DNA of 64,000 nt, from the NCBI RefSeq assembly GCF_014650035.1, contig NZ_BMUE01000003.1:620001-684000 (forward strand), given 5' to 3'. Below, piece by piece: positions 20,246-29,786 of the stretch. Under the pieces are notes generated by a model. The model was given only the letters and a program-made list of their open reading frames with translations, did not search any database and was not told the DNA's origin. Each line of letters starts with the position of its first letter. Within the stretch, counting starts at the first letter, position 1. A program made the position numbers and the translations under genes. The stretch comes from Streptomyces lucensis JCM 4490. GTDB taxonomy: Bacteria; Actinomycetota; Actinomycetes; Streptomycetales; Streptomycetaceae.

Positions 20246-20355
20246 CGCCCTTCCGGCCCCGGACGCGGGTGGTTGCCCCGTTCGGCGGGGGTGCGGGACA
20301 GCCGTACGGGGGACACTCACCGTAGGCGGGCCCGAGCGGCCCCGGGGAGGTTGTC

Positions 20356-21048
20356 ATGCGGTTGTCGTCGACCGGTAGCGGCACGATGGCGCGGAGTCCC
20401 GTCCGCCATCCGCTGTTCGCCCGTTGCTACGCCCGGCTCAGTGTGGGCGCCGAGACCCGGCTCGGCATGGCCGGCGTGCGCGAGCGGCTGCTCGCCGGGC
20501 TGTCCGGGCGGGTGATCGAGATCGGCGCGGGCAACGGGCTGAACTTCGCGCACTATCCGGGCACCGTGGCGGAGGTCGTCGCCATCGAGCCGGAGCCGCT
20601 GCTGCGGAAGCTGGCGTCGCGGGCGGCGCTGCGCGCGCAGGTACCGGTGGACGTGGTGCCGGGGGCGGCCGAGGCGCTGCCCGTCAAGAGCGAGGCCTTC
20701 GACGCGGCCGTGCTGTCGCTGGTGCTGTGCAGCGTGCGGGACGTGACGCGGGCACTGGGCGAGGTGCGTCGGGTGCTCCGGCCGGGCGGCGAGGTGCGGT
20801 TCTTCGAGCACGGGCGGGACGGCGGCCGGGTGATGACGCTGACCCAGCAGACCCTGGACCGCACCGTGTGGCCGCTGCTGAGCGGCGGCTGCCACCTGTC
20901 CCGCGAGCCGGTGGCCGCGCTGCGCGAGGCCGGGTTCCGGCTAGGACCGCTCAGGCGGGTGATGCTGCCGCAGGAGGGTCCGGCGCTGCCGGCCTCGTAC
21001 TGCGCGCTCGGCGTCGCCTGGCGCCCGGACGAGCCGGACACCCGCTGA
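20356..21048 (+). CDS. Class I SAM-dependent methyltransferase
   Basis: A 230-residue methyltransferase of the UbiE/Methyltransf_11 type. Motif I VIEIGAGNGLNFAHY (about residues 53-67) is followed by the acidic loop VVAIEPEP, motif II AFDAAVLSLVLCSV and the post-motif segment LRPGGEVRFFEHGR. The substrate is unknown: the C-terminal HLSREPVAALREAGF region resembles lipid or small-molecule methyltransferases but is not diagnostic. It stands alone between bioD and a small opposite-strand gene. Confidence 0.88.
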   Translation: MRLSSTGSGTMARSPVRHPLFARCYARLSVGAETRLGMAGVRERLLAGLSGRVIEIGAGNGLNFAHYPGTVAEVVAIEPEPLLRKLASRAALRAQVPVDVVPGAAEALPVKSEAFDAAVLSLVLCSVRDVTRALGEVRRVLRPGGEVRFFEHGRDGGRVMTLTQQTLDRTVWPLLSGGCHLSREPVAALREAGFRLGPLRRVMLPQEGPALPASYCALGVAWRPDEPDTR

Positions 21049-21261
21049 TCACGGGCCCGGCCGCGCCCGGGCCCCGGCCGCGGTCCCTGGTTCCAGCCGC
21101 AGTTCCCGCGCGATGTCGTCGACGCTCGCCGCGCCGTCCTTGACCAGCCGGGCGAGGTCCCGGACCTGTTCGCGCGTGGTGGCGGCCTTCTCGCCGCTCG
21201 CGACCAGGTAGGCGTAGGCCACCGCGGAGGGCGAACTGCGCCGGAGCGCCGGCAGCGGCAA
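21049..21261 (-). CDS. Small hypothetical protein with HTH-like segment
   Basis: A possible 70-residue protein with a plausible composition: AVAYAYLVASGEKAATTREQ then VRDLARLVKDGAASVDDIAR and a Pro/Gly-rich end. The helical middle looks like a short winged-helix or HTH fragment. The TTG start lacks a good ribosome binding site, and the stop abuts the methyltransferase end. I am about evenly divided on whether it is expressed. Confidence 0.45.
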   Translation of the reverse strand: MPLPALRRSSPSAVAYAYLVASGEKAATTREQVRDLARLVKDGAASVDDIARELRLEPGTAAGARARPGP

Positions 21262-21315
21262 GGGACCGGGCGGGAGTCGCCGGCATCGGGTGCGTGTCCC
21301 CGGCTCAAGGAGGGA

Positions 21316-21345
21316 TTCCGGCCGTGGGAGGCGTCACACTAGGCT
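21316..21345 (+). promoter_or_regulatory. Probable promoter of the ABC transporter genes
   Basis: TTCCGG at 21316 and TAGGCT at 21340 are separated by 18 bases. Transcription would begin near 21352, too close to the ATG at 21358 for a ribosome binding site, which favours the TTG start at 21394. Confidence 0.4.
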
Positions 21346-21393
21346 CGGCTGGGGGCCATGGAGTCGGGACGTCGAGGCGACCTGGAGGCGGTC

Positions 21394-22209
<816 letters not shown>

Positions 22210-22213
22210 CCCG

Positions 22214-24781
22214 GTGCTCAAGGCGACCCTGAGGAGCTTCCTCGCGCACAAGGGGCGGCTGGCCCTGTCCGCGGTGGCCGTGCTCCTGTCCGTGGCCTTC
22301 GTCGCGGGCAGCCTGGTCTTCTCCGACACCGTCGGCCGCACCTTCGACCGGCTGTTCGCCTCCACCGCCGCCGACGTCACCGTGAGCCCCAAGGAGGACC
22401 CGCGGGCGGCGCGGGCGACGGGCGCGGTGCAGACCCTGCCGGCCGCGCTGCGGGACCGGGTGGCGGTGGTCCCCGGGGTGGCCCGGGCCTACGCGGACGT
22501 GTCGGTGCAGAACGTCGTGGTGGTCGACGGCCACGACAGGTCCGTCGGCCCGACCACCGGCGCGCCCACCATCGCCGCCTCCTGGTACGCCACCCGCCGC
22601 GGCCCGGTGGAACTGACCTCCGGTCACGCGCCGCACGGCGCGGGCGAGGCGCTGCTGGACGCCGACACCGCCGGCCGGAAGCACGTACGGATCGGCGACA
22701 CGCTGACCGTGCAGGCACAACCGGGCACCTTCGACGTCCGTGTCGTCGGCATCGCCACCTTCACCACGACCAACCCGGGTGCCGCACGGATCTTCCTGGA
22801 CCCGGCCGTGGCCGGCCGGCAGCTGCTCGGGTCCGCCGCCAGGGCGACCAGCGTCTCGGTGGACGCGGCGCGGGGCGTGACCGACGCGCAGCTCCAGCGC
22901 CGCGTCGGCGCGGCGATCGGCACCGGCACCTACGACCTGCGGACCGCGGACGAGCAGGCCAAGTCGGCCTCGGCCGGCCTCGGCACCTTCCTCGACGTGA
23001 TCAAGTACGTGATGCTGGGCTTCGCCGGCGTCGCGGTGCTGGTCGGCGTCTTCCTCATCGTCAACACCTTCTCCATGCTGATCGCCCAGCGCACCCGGGA
23101 ACTGGGCCTGCTGCGGGCACTCGGCGCGGACCGGCGGCAGGTGCGCCGGTCGGTGCTCACGGAGGCACTGCTGCTGGGCCTGGTCGGTTCCACCCTCGGC
23201 CTCGCGGCCGGGATCGGGCTGGCCCTCGGGCTGATCCGGCTGATGAGCGCGTTCGGGACGAACCTGAGGGCCGCCGAGACGGTCATCGGCTGGGGGACGC
23301 CCGTCGCCGCGTACGCCGTCGGCCTCGGCGTCACCTTCGTGGCCGCCTACCTGCCCGCGCGGCGCGCGGCGGCCGTCTCGCCCATGGCGGCGCTCGCGGA
23401 CGCCGAAGTGGCCGGGGTGGGCAGGCCGCTGAGGGCGCGGGCGATCACCGGCGCGGTGGTCGGGGCGGCCGGCGCGGCCGCGCTCGCCGGGTGCACGGCG
23501 GCCACGCGGACCGCACAGGCGGCGTCGCTGCTGGGGCTCGGCGTGGTGCTGTCCCTGATCGCGACCGTCGTCGCCGGACCGCTGCTGGTGCGGCCGGTGA
23601 TCCGGGTGCTCGGCGCGGCCTTCCCCCTGGTGTTCGGCCCGGTCGGCCGGATGAGCCGGCGCAACGCCCTGCGCAACCCCCGCCGCACCGGCGCCACGGC
23701 CGCCGCCCTGATGGTGGGCCTGGCCCTGGTCGGCGGGATGTCGGTGGCGAGCGCCTCCCTGTCGGCGTCGTTCGACCAGCGGATCGACCGGACACTCGGC
23801 GCCGACTTCATCGTCCAGAGCGCCGGCTTCACGCCCTTCACGAAGGAGGTCGCCGACCGGGTGGCCGGCACGCCCGGCGCCGGCGTCGTCGTACGGCAGC
23901 GGCTCAGCCCCGTCGCCGTGCGGATGCCGGACGGCACGCGGGTCAGGACGACCGCCACCGGGTACGGGCCCCGGCTCGACGACGTCGCGCACCTCACCTA
24001 CGCGCGCGGTGGTTCGGCGCAGGCGCTGGCGGACGGGCGCCTCGGCATGGACGCCGGCTTCGCGCGGGACCACGGCGTCCGGACCGGCGGCGTGATCCCG
24101 GTCGAGTTCCCGGGCGGGCGCCGGGCGGAACTGACGGTCGGGGCGCTCACCGAGCAGGAGCCGGCCGGGGGGTTCGGCACGCAGGGCGGCGTCTTCCTCG
24201 GCCTGCGCACACTGGAGAGGTACGTCCCGCACGGTCAGGACTCCGCGGTGTACGTCAACACGGCTCCCGGGACGACGGCGGCCGAGCTGCGCCCCCGCCT
24301 GGAGCGGGCGCTCAAGCCGTTCCCGCAGGTGCAGGTGCGCGATCAGAGCGACTACAAGAACCTGGTCCACGACCAGATCGCCGTCCTGCTCTACCTCGTG
24401 TACGCACTGCTCGGGCTGGCGATCGTCATCGCCGTGCTCGGCGTGGTCAACACCCTCGCCCTGTCGGTGGTGGAGCGCACCCGGGAGATCGGGCTGCTGC
24501 GCGCGATCGGGCTGGGGCGGCGGCAGCTGCGCCGGATGATCCGGCTGGAGTCGGTGGTGATCGCGGTGTTCGGCGCGGTCCTGGGGCTGGGTCTGGGGCT
24601 CGTGTGGGGGGTGTGCATGCAGCAGGTGCTGGCCCTGCGCGGGCTGACGGCGCTCGCGATCCCCTGGGGAACGCTCGTCACGGTGGTGATCGGCTCGGCG
24701 GTGGTGGGCGTCGTGGCGGCCCTGCTGCCGGCGCTGCGGGCGTCGCGGATGAACGTGCTGGCGGCGATCGCGCACGAGTGA
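22214..24781 (+). CDS. FtsX-type ABC transporter permease
   Basis: An 855-residue permease with two FtsX domains. The N-terminal hydrophobic segment (LALSAVAVLLSVAFVAGSLV) is followed by a large extracytoplasmic domain (about 45-250), three membrane helices near 255-390, two more helices near 405-470, a second extracytoplasmic domain (about 510-700) and a final helix trio ending LPALRASRMNVLAAIAHE. The paired repeats RTRELGLLRALGADRRQVRR and RTREIGLLRAIGLGRRQLRR are diagnostic. The start is a GTG coupled to the ATPase gene. Together they form one complete transporter without an adjacent membrane-fusion partner. Confidence 0.93.
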   Translation: MLKATLRSFLAHKGRLALSAVAVLLSVAFVAGSLVFSDTVGRTFDRLFASTAADVTVSPKEDPRAARATGAVQTLPAALRDRVAVVPGVARAYADVSVQNVVVVDGHDRSVGPTTGAPTIAASWYATRRGPVELTSGHAPHGAGEALLDADTAGRKHVRIGDTLTVQAQPGTFDVRVVGIATFTTTNPGAARIFLDPAVAGRQLLGSAARATSVSVDAARGVTDAQLQRRVGAAIGTGTYDLRTADEQAKSASAGLGTFLDVIKYVMLGFAGVAVLVGVFLIVNTFSMLIAQRTRELGLLRALGADRRQVRRSVLTEALLLGLVGSTLGLAAGIGLALGLIRLMSAFGTNLRAAETVIGWGTPVAAYAVGLGVTFVAAYLPARRAAAVSPMAALADAEVAGVGRPLRARAITGAVVGAAGAAALAGCTAATRTAQAASLLGLGVVLSLIATVVAGPLLVRPVIRVLGAAFPLVFGPVGRMSRRNALRNPRRTGATAAALMVGLALVGGMSVASASLSASFDQRIDRTLGADFIVQSAGFTPFTKEVADRVAGTPGAGVVVRQRLSPVAVRMPDGTRVRTTATGYGPRLDDVAHLTYARGGSAQALADGRLGMDAGFARDHGVRTGGVIPVEFPGGRRAELTVGALTEQEPAGGFGTQGGVFLGLRTLERYVPHGQDSAVYVNTAPGTTAAELRPRLERALKPFPQVQVRDQSDYKNLVHDQIAVLLYLVYALLGLAIVIAVLGVVNTLALSVVERTREIGLLRAIGLGRRQLRRMIRLESVVIAVFGAVLGLGLGLVWGVCMQQVLALRGLTALAIPWGTLVTVVIGSAVVGVVAALLPALRASRMNVLAAIAHE

Positions 24782-24879
24782 CGCGGGCCCTCGCGGCGCT
24801 CTCCGGCGGGCGTCGGGCGTGCCGCGGGCGTGATGGAATGACCGGTGCAGAGCAAGTCCTGTGCTCAGGAGGAGAGTTC

Positions 24880-25767
24880 ATGCCGCGTCCGTTCCGTTTC
24901 GGGGTCAATCTGCTCGCGCCCGCACCCGGCGCCGAGTGGCGGGCGACGTGCCGTCGCGCCGAGGAGCTGGGCTACGACGTGATCCTGGTCCCCGACCACC
25001 TGGGCATGGTCGCGCCCTTCCCGGCGCTGGTCGCGGCCGCCGAGGCGACCGAGCGGCCGCGGCTCGGCACCTTCGTGCTCAACGCGGGCTTCTGGAACCC
25101 GGCCCTGCTCGCCCGCGAGGTGGCGACGACGGACGCGCTGACCGGTGGCCGGCTCGAACTCGGCCTCGGCACGGGGTACGTCCCGGCCGAGCACGAGGCG
25201 GCCGGACTGCCGTTCGGCTCACCGCGCGAGCGGGTCGACCACCTGCGGCGCACGGTCGTCGAACTGGACCGGCTGCTGGGCTCCGAGGAGCACGCGCCGC
25301 GGCCCGTCCAGCCCCGGGTGCCGCTGCTGATCGGCGCCAACGGCGACCGGATGCTGCGCCTGACCGCCGGGCACGCGGACATCGCCGCGTTCACCGGCGC
25401 CCGGCCCGGCGCCGCCGCGGGGTCGTTGCAGCCGCTGACCGCCGAGGAGCTGGACGAGCGGGTGGCCCGCTACCGCGGGCTGGCGGCGGGCCGCGCGCGA
25501 CCGGCCGAGCTGAACCTGCTGATCCAGCTCGTGGCCGTCACGGACGACCCCGGACCGGTGCTGAAGCCCCTGCTGGAGCGGCTGCCCGGACTGACCCTGG
25601 AGCAGGCCCTGGCGCTGCCCATCGTGCTGGCCGGCCCGCTGGACGACGTCGTCGCCAAGGTGCGGGCGCAGCGCGAGCGGTTCGGGTTCTCGTACCTGAC
25701 CGTGCTGGAACCGTCGATGGAGGCGTTCGCCCCGGTGATGGAACGGCTTCGCGAGGAGTCCGCATGA
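24880..25767 (+). CDS. LLM-class F420-dependent oxidoreductase
   Basis: A 295-residue TIM-barrel oxidoreductase of the luciferase-like family. FRFGVNLLAPAPGAEW, GYDVILVPDHLG, LGTFVLNAGFWNPALLAREV, LTGGRLELGLGTGY and PLLIGANGDRMLRL are characteristic, closest to the TIGR03621-like F420-dependent group. It probably uses F420 rather than FMN, as is usual in Streptomyces, on an unknown substrate. The ATG follows GGAGGAG. It is separate from the ABC genes (98-base gap). Confidence 0.9.
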   Translation: MPRPFRFGVNLLAPAPGAEWRATCRRAEELGYDVILVPDHLGMVAPFPALVAAAEATERPRLGTFVLNAGFWNPALLAREVATTDALTGGRLELGLGTGYVPAEHEAAGLPFGSPRERVDHLRRTVVELDRLLGSEEHAPRPVQPRVPLLIGANGDRMLRLTAGHADIAAFTGARPGAAAGSLQPLTAEELDERVARYRGLAAGRARPAELNLLIQLVAVTDDPGPVLKPLLERLPGLTLEQALALPIVLAGPLDDVVAKVRAQRERFGFSYLTVLEPSMEAFAPVMERLREESA

Positions 25768-25812
25768 TGGAAATGCCGGGGCCGGCCACGCCGACCGTGC
25801 TCCGATGATCAC

Positions 25813-26238
25813 ATGACTGATGTGCGCGTCCGCCCCGCCGTCCACGCCGACCTCGACGCGGTGCTCGCCTTCTGGCGGAGCGCCGCCGAGGGCACGAGCA
25901 TCAGCGACGACCGCGCCGGGGTGGAGCGGCTGGTCGCCCGCGACCCGGAGGCGCTGCTCCTGGCCGAGTCGGAGGGCGAGCTGGTCGGCACCGTGATCGC
26001 CGGCTTCGACGGCTGGCGGTGCCATCTGTACCGGCTCGCGGTGAGCCCGGGCCGGCGGCGGCAGGGCATCGGTTCGGCGCTGCTGGCCGCCGCCGAGGAG
26101 CGTTTCGTACGGCTCGGCGGCCGGCGCGCGGACGCCATGGTGCTGGTGCGCAACGAGACGGCCCACCACGCCTGGACCGCGGCCGGGTACGGCCCCGAGG
26201 AGCGCTGGCGGCGGTGGGTCAAGCCTCTGACGCGATGA
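25813..26238 (+). CDS. GNAT family N-acetyltransferase
   Basis: A 141-residue single-domain GNAT. The acetyl-CoA binding motif A reads VSPGRRRQGIGSALLAAAEE (about residues 77-96), with a preceding LVGTVIAGFDGWRCHLYRLA strand and C-terminal RNETAHHAWTAAGYGPEE. The acceptor is unknown; the layout is that of RimI-like or small-molecule acetylases. It follows the LLM gene by 45 bases and may be cotranscribed. Confidence 0.9.
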   Translation: MTDVRVRPAVHADLDAVLAFWRSAAEGTSISDDRAGVERLVARDPEALLLAESEGELVGTVIAGFDGWRCHLYRLAVSPGRRRQGIGSALLAAAEERFVRLGGRRADAMVLVRNETAHHAWTAAGYGPEERWRRWVKPLTR

Positions 26239-26389
26239 GATCACCGCCTTCTTTGCCCATCCTTTACCCTTGAGGGAGCACTCGGCCCTCTATGAAAGGT
26301 TGTGAGCGTCCGCCCATGGGCGATCCCCCCGGTCGGCGACACCGCGCGTTCCGCCCCGCCCTGTCCGATCATGGGACGGGGGTGACCCG

Positions 26390-27733
26390 ATGACCGAAGT
26401 GCTCCTCCTCCTGGTGGCGATCCTGCTCTCCCTCGCCTGCGGCGCCTTCGTGGCGGCGGAGTTCTCGCTGACCACGGTGGAGCGCAGCGAGCTGGAGCGC
26501 TCCGCCGCACGCGGCGAACGCGGCGCCAAGGGCGCCCTGGAGGCCGTGCGGAACCTGACCTTCCAGCTCTCCGGCGCCCAGCTCGGCATCACCGTGACCA
26601 ATCTGGTGGTCGGCATGCTCGCCGAGCCGTCGATCGCCAGGCTGCTCGCCGGACCGTTCACCGCGATGGGCCTGTCGCAGACCACGGCGAGTTCGGTGGC
26701 CCTGGTGCTGGGCACGGCCCTGTCCACGGTGTTCCTGATGGTCGTCGGCGAGCTGGTGCCCAAGAACTGGGCGATCTCCTCACCGCTGAAGGTGGCCAGG
26801 CGGGTGGGCAGCGCCCAGCGCTGGTTCAGCGCGGCCTTCCGGCCCTTCATCACGCACCTGAACAACACGGCCAACCGTTTCGTGCGCCGGCTCGGCATCG
26901 AACCGGCCGAGGAGCTGGCCTCCGCGCGCGGTCCGCAGGAGCTGGCCGCCCTCGCCCGGCACTCCGCCAAGGCGGGCGCCCTGGCGGCGGACACCGCGGA
27001 GCTGTTCGTCCGGACGCTGAACCTGGCCGACCTCACGGCCCAGAACGTGATGACCCCGCGCGTGCAGGTCATCGCCCTCGACGCCCAGGCCACCTGCGAG
27101 GACGTGGCGAACGCGACGCGGGCCACCGGCCTGTCCCGGTTCCCCGTCTACCGGGGCAGCCTGGACTCCGTCGTCGGCACCGCGCACGTCAAGGACGTCC
27201 TGGCCGTGCCCGCCGAGCAGCGGTGCCACCGGCGCGTCTCCCAGATGATGCGCGAGCCGCTGCTGGTCCCCGAGTCCCTGACCGTGGACCGGCTGCTGGA
27301 CCGGCTCTCCGGCAGGCGCACCATGGCCGTCGTCATCGACGAGTACGGCGGCACGGCGGGCGTGGCGACGCTGGAGGACATCGTCGAGGAGGTCGTCGGC
27401 GAGGTGCGGGACGAGCACGACCCGCACGAGACGCCCGACCTCGCGCCCGCCGGCGCGGACGCCGAGGGCCGCGCCCTGTACTCGGCCGACGGCGCCGCCC
27501 GCACCGACCAGCTCGCGCGCGTGGGCCTGCGCGTGCCCGAGGGGCCGTACGAGACCCTGGCCGGCCTGGTCGCCACCCGGCTGGGCCGGATACCCGAGAT
27601 CGGTGACGCGGTGCACGTGGCCGGCTGGCGCATGGACGTGGTGGACGCCTCGGGCCGCCGGGCGGCCCGGGTGCTGCTGCACGCGCCGCTGGCCGACGAG
27701 AAGACCGACGACACGCCGGAGAGTGCGCGATGA
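26390..27733 (+). CDS. CorC/HlyC-type membrane protein (DUF21-CBS-CorC_HlyC)
   Basis: A 447-residue protein. An N-terminal CNNM/DUF21 domain has three to four membrane segments (LLLLVAILLSLACGAFVAAE first) and the conserved GELVPKNWAI. Two CBS repeats follow (about residues 215-330; NVMTPRVQVIALD and VIDEYGGTAGVATLEDIVEE), then the C-terminal CorC_HlyC domain. The family is linked to magnesium or cobalt efflux and resistance; the hemolysin label is historical. The next gene overlaps by 4 bases and encodes a paralog, so the pair probably forms a heteromer. AT-richer sequence with a TATGAA hexamer near 26291 may hold the promoter. Confidence 0.93.
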   Translation: MTEVLLLLVAILLSLACGAFVAAEFSLTTVERSELERSAARGERGAKGALEAVRNLTFQLSGAQLGITVTNLVVGMLAEPSIARLLAGPFTAMGLSQTTASSVALVLGTALSTVFLMVVGELVPKNWAISSPLKVARRVGSAQRWFSAAFRPFITHLNNTANRFVRRLGIEPAEELASARGPQELAALARHSAKAGALAADTAELFVRTLNLADLTAQNVMTPRVQVIALDAQATCEDVANATRATGLSRFPVYRGSLDSVVGTAHVKDVLAVPAEQRCHRRVSQMMREPLLVPESLTVDRLLDRLSGRRTMAVVIDEYGGTAGVATLEDIVEEVVGEVRDEHDPHETPDLAPAGADAEGRALYSADGAARTDQLARVGLRVPEGPYETLAGLVATRLGRIPEIGDAVHVAGWRMDVVDASGRRAARVLLHAPLADEKTDDTPESAR

Positions 27734-28743
27734 CCGCCGTACAGCTGCTCATCGGCCTGGCGACCCTCGTCGTCAACGCCTTCTTCGTGGGCGCGGAGTT
27801 CGCGCTGATCTCCGTGCGCCGCTCGCAGGTCGAACCGCTCGCCCAGGAGGGCGACCGGCGCGCCCGGAGTGTGGTGTGGGGCCTGGAGCACGTCTCGGCC
27901 CTGCTGGCCGCAGCCCAGCTCGGCATCACCCTGTGCACCCTGGTCCTCGGCGTGGTCGCCGAACCGGCGATCGCCCACCTGCTGGAGCCGGTGTTCCACG
28001 CGCTGGGCGTCCCCGTGAGCGTGGGTCACGCCGTGTCCTTCGTGATCGCGCTGACCCTGGCGACGTACCTGCACATGCTGCTGGGCGAGATGGTCCCCAA
28101 GAACATCGCGCTCGCCGAACCGGTGCGCAGCGCGCTGCTGCTCGGGCCGCCCCTGGTCACGCTCTCCCGGGCGCTGCGCCCGGTGATCTTCACGATCAAC
28201 GCCTTCGCGAACGGCCTGCTCAGGCTGCTGCGGGTGGAGGCCAGGAACGAGGTCGCGGCGACCTTCACCGACACCGAACTCGCCGAGATCGTCAAGGACG
28301 CCAGCGAGGCGGGCCTCATCGACGACCGGGCGCAGGAACGGCTGCACGACGCCCTGGAGCTGGGCAGCCGGCCCGTGCGGGACGTGGTGGTACCGCTGGA
28401 AAGGGTGGTCTACGCGCGCGTGGGCGTCACCGCGGAACAGCTGGAGCGGCTCTCGGCCGAGTCGGGGTTCTCCCGGTTCCCGGTCGTCGACGAGGGCCGG
28501 CGCATCGTGGGCTACCTGCACGTCAAGGACGCGCTGGACGCCTCGCCGCGCGACGTGCCGTTCCGGCTGCGGGAGATGCGGCCCATCCCGCGGGTGCGCG
28601 AGCGGACCCCGCTGGACGACGTGCTCACCGCCATGCGGCGCAGCCGTACGCACGTGGCGGCCGTGCTCGGCGACGACGGGCGGCTGGCGGGCCTGGTCAC
28701 CATGGAGGACGTGCTGCGGGAGCTGTTCGGCCAGCCCGTGTGA
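27730..28743 (+). CDS. CorC/HlyC-type membrane protein, paralog without C-terminal domain
   Basis: A 337-residue paralog of the preceding protein. It has the DUF21 domain (LIGLATLVVNAFFVGAEFAL, GEMVPKNIALAEPVR) and two CBS repeats (DVVVPLERVVYARVG through LVTMEDVLRELFG) but ends there, lacking the CorC_HlyC module. The ATG overlaps the upstream stop (ATGA). Such long-plus-short tandem pairs are common in actinobacteria. Confidence 0.93.
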   Translation: MTAVQLLIGLATLVVNAFFVGAEFALISVRRSQVEPLAQEGDRRARSVVWGLEHVSALLAAAQLGITLCTLVLGVVAEPAIAHLLEPVFHALGVPVSVGHAVSFVIALTLATYLHMLLGEMVPKNIALAEPVRSALLLGPPLVTLSRALRPVIFTINAFANGLLRLLRVEARNEVAATFTDTELAEIVKDASEAGLIDDRAQERLHDALELGSRPVRDVVVPLERVVYARVGVTAEQLERLSAESGFSRFPVVDEGRRIVGYLHVKDALDASPRDVPFRLREMRPIPRVRERTPLDDVLTAMRRSRTHVAAVLGDDGRLAGLVTMEDVLRELFGQPV

Positions 28744-28859
28744 GCCGCGGGCGGGGCACGTGCGGGACATGCGCGAGGCAGCCCGAGCGAAGGCCGGCCG
28801 GACCGCGGCCGGGGCCGACCGACCGACGGGTATGGAGCCGGGATACGATCCCTGTCGCC

Positions 28860-29648
28860 ATGCAGACGAATCCCACACCCCGCACGTACACCAGCCTGGT
28901 CGCGGTCGGCGACTCCTTCACCGAGGGCATGTCGGACCTGCTGCCCGACGGCTCCTACCGCGGCTGGGCCGATCTCCTCGCCGCCCGGATGGCCGCGCGC
29001 ACCCCCGGGTTCCGGTACGCCAACCTCGCGGTGCGCGGGAAGCTGATCGGGCAGATCGTCGACGAGCAGGTGGACGTGGCGGCCGCGATGGGCGCCGACG
29101 TGATCACCCTCGTCGGCGGGCTCAACGACACCCTGCGTCCCAAGTGCGACATGGTCCGGGTCCGGGACCTGCTCACCGAGGCCGTGGAGCGGCTGGCGCC
29201 GTCCTGCGGGCAGCTGGTGCTGATGCGCAGCCCCGGCCGTCAGGGACCGGTGCTGGAGCGCTTCCGGCCGCGCATGGAGGAGCTGTTCGCCTGCGTGGAC
29301 GAGCTGGCGGCGAAGCACGGTGCCCTGGTGGCCGATCTGTACGGGGCGCCGTCGCTGGCCGACCCGCGGCTGTGGGACGTGGACCGGCTGCACCTGACGG
29401 CGGAGGGGCACCGCCGGGTCGCCGAGGCGGTGTGGCAGACGCTCGGGTACGAGCCGGAGGACAGCGAGTGGCACGTGCCGATGGCGGCCACGCTCCCGCC
29501 CGGGTGGCTGACCCGGCGGGTCGCGGACGCGCGGTTCGCCCGGCGGCACCTGCTGCCGTGGATAGGACGGCGTCTGACCGGCCGCTCCTCCGGCGACGGC
29601 CGCCCGGCCAAGCGGCCTGAGCTGCTGCCGTACGAAGGCCCCGCGTAG
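28860..29648 (+). CDS. SGNH/GDSL-family hydrolase
   Basis: A 262-residue serine esterase-type protein. The four SGNH blocks are VAVGDSFTEGM (Ser), a Gly block ANLAVRGKLIG, GGLNDTLRP (Asn) and DRLHLTAEGHR (Asp and His). There is no signal peptide, so it is probably cytosolic. Substrates in the family range from lipids to acetylated sugars. It starts with ATG after GGGATACGATCCCTG; no clear ribosome binding site is seen. It lies between the CorC pair and purB. Confidence 0.9.
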   Translation: MQTNPTPRTYTSLVAVGDSFTEGMSDLLPDGSYRGWADLLAARMAARTPGFRYANLAVRGKLIGQIVDEQVDVAAAMGADVITLVGGLNDTLRPKCDMVRVRDLLTEAVERLAPSCGQLVLMRSPGRQGPVLERFRPRMEELFACVDELAAKHGALVADLYGAPSLADPRLWDVDRLHLTAEGHRRVAEAVWQTLGYEPEDSEWHVPMAATLPPGWLTRRVADARFARRHLLPWIGRRLTGRSSGDGRPAKRPELLPYEGPA

Positions 29649-29772
29649 CGGCGGACACTCCCGGGACGCCCGGGCGGCCGTGCCCGCGCGACCGGTCGGC
29701 ACCGGGGACGTGACGCGGCTCTCGTAGCTTCCGCCGAACAGGACAGTGGCGCTGGCCTGCACGAATCGCCAG

Positions 29773-29778
29773 TAGACT
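29773..29778 (+). promoter_or_regulatory. -10 element of purB, probable leaderless transcript
   Basis: TAGACT lies 8 bases before the GTG start of purB, and no ribosome binding site stands between. Transcription should begin at or next to the start codon. A matching -35 box is not obvious. Confidence 0.45.
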
Positions 29779-29786
29779 CTGTTCAC

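Noticed and set aside
27603..28859. The in-frame open region upstream of the SGNH hydrolase as one long protein
   Set aside because: It is a shadow of the second CorC-type gene; hydrolase similarity begins only at 28860.
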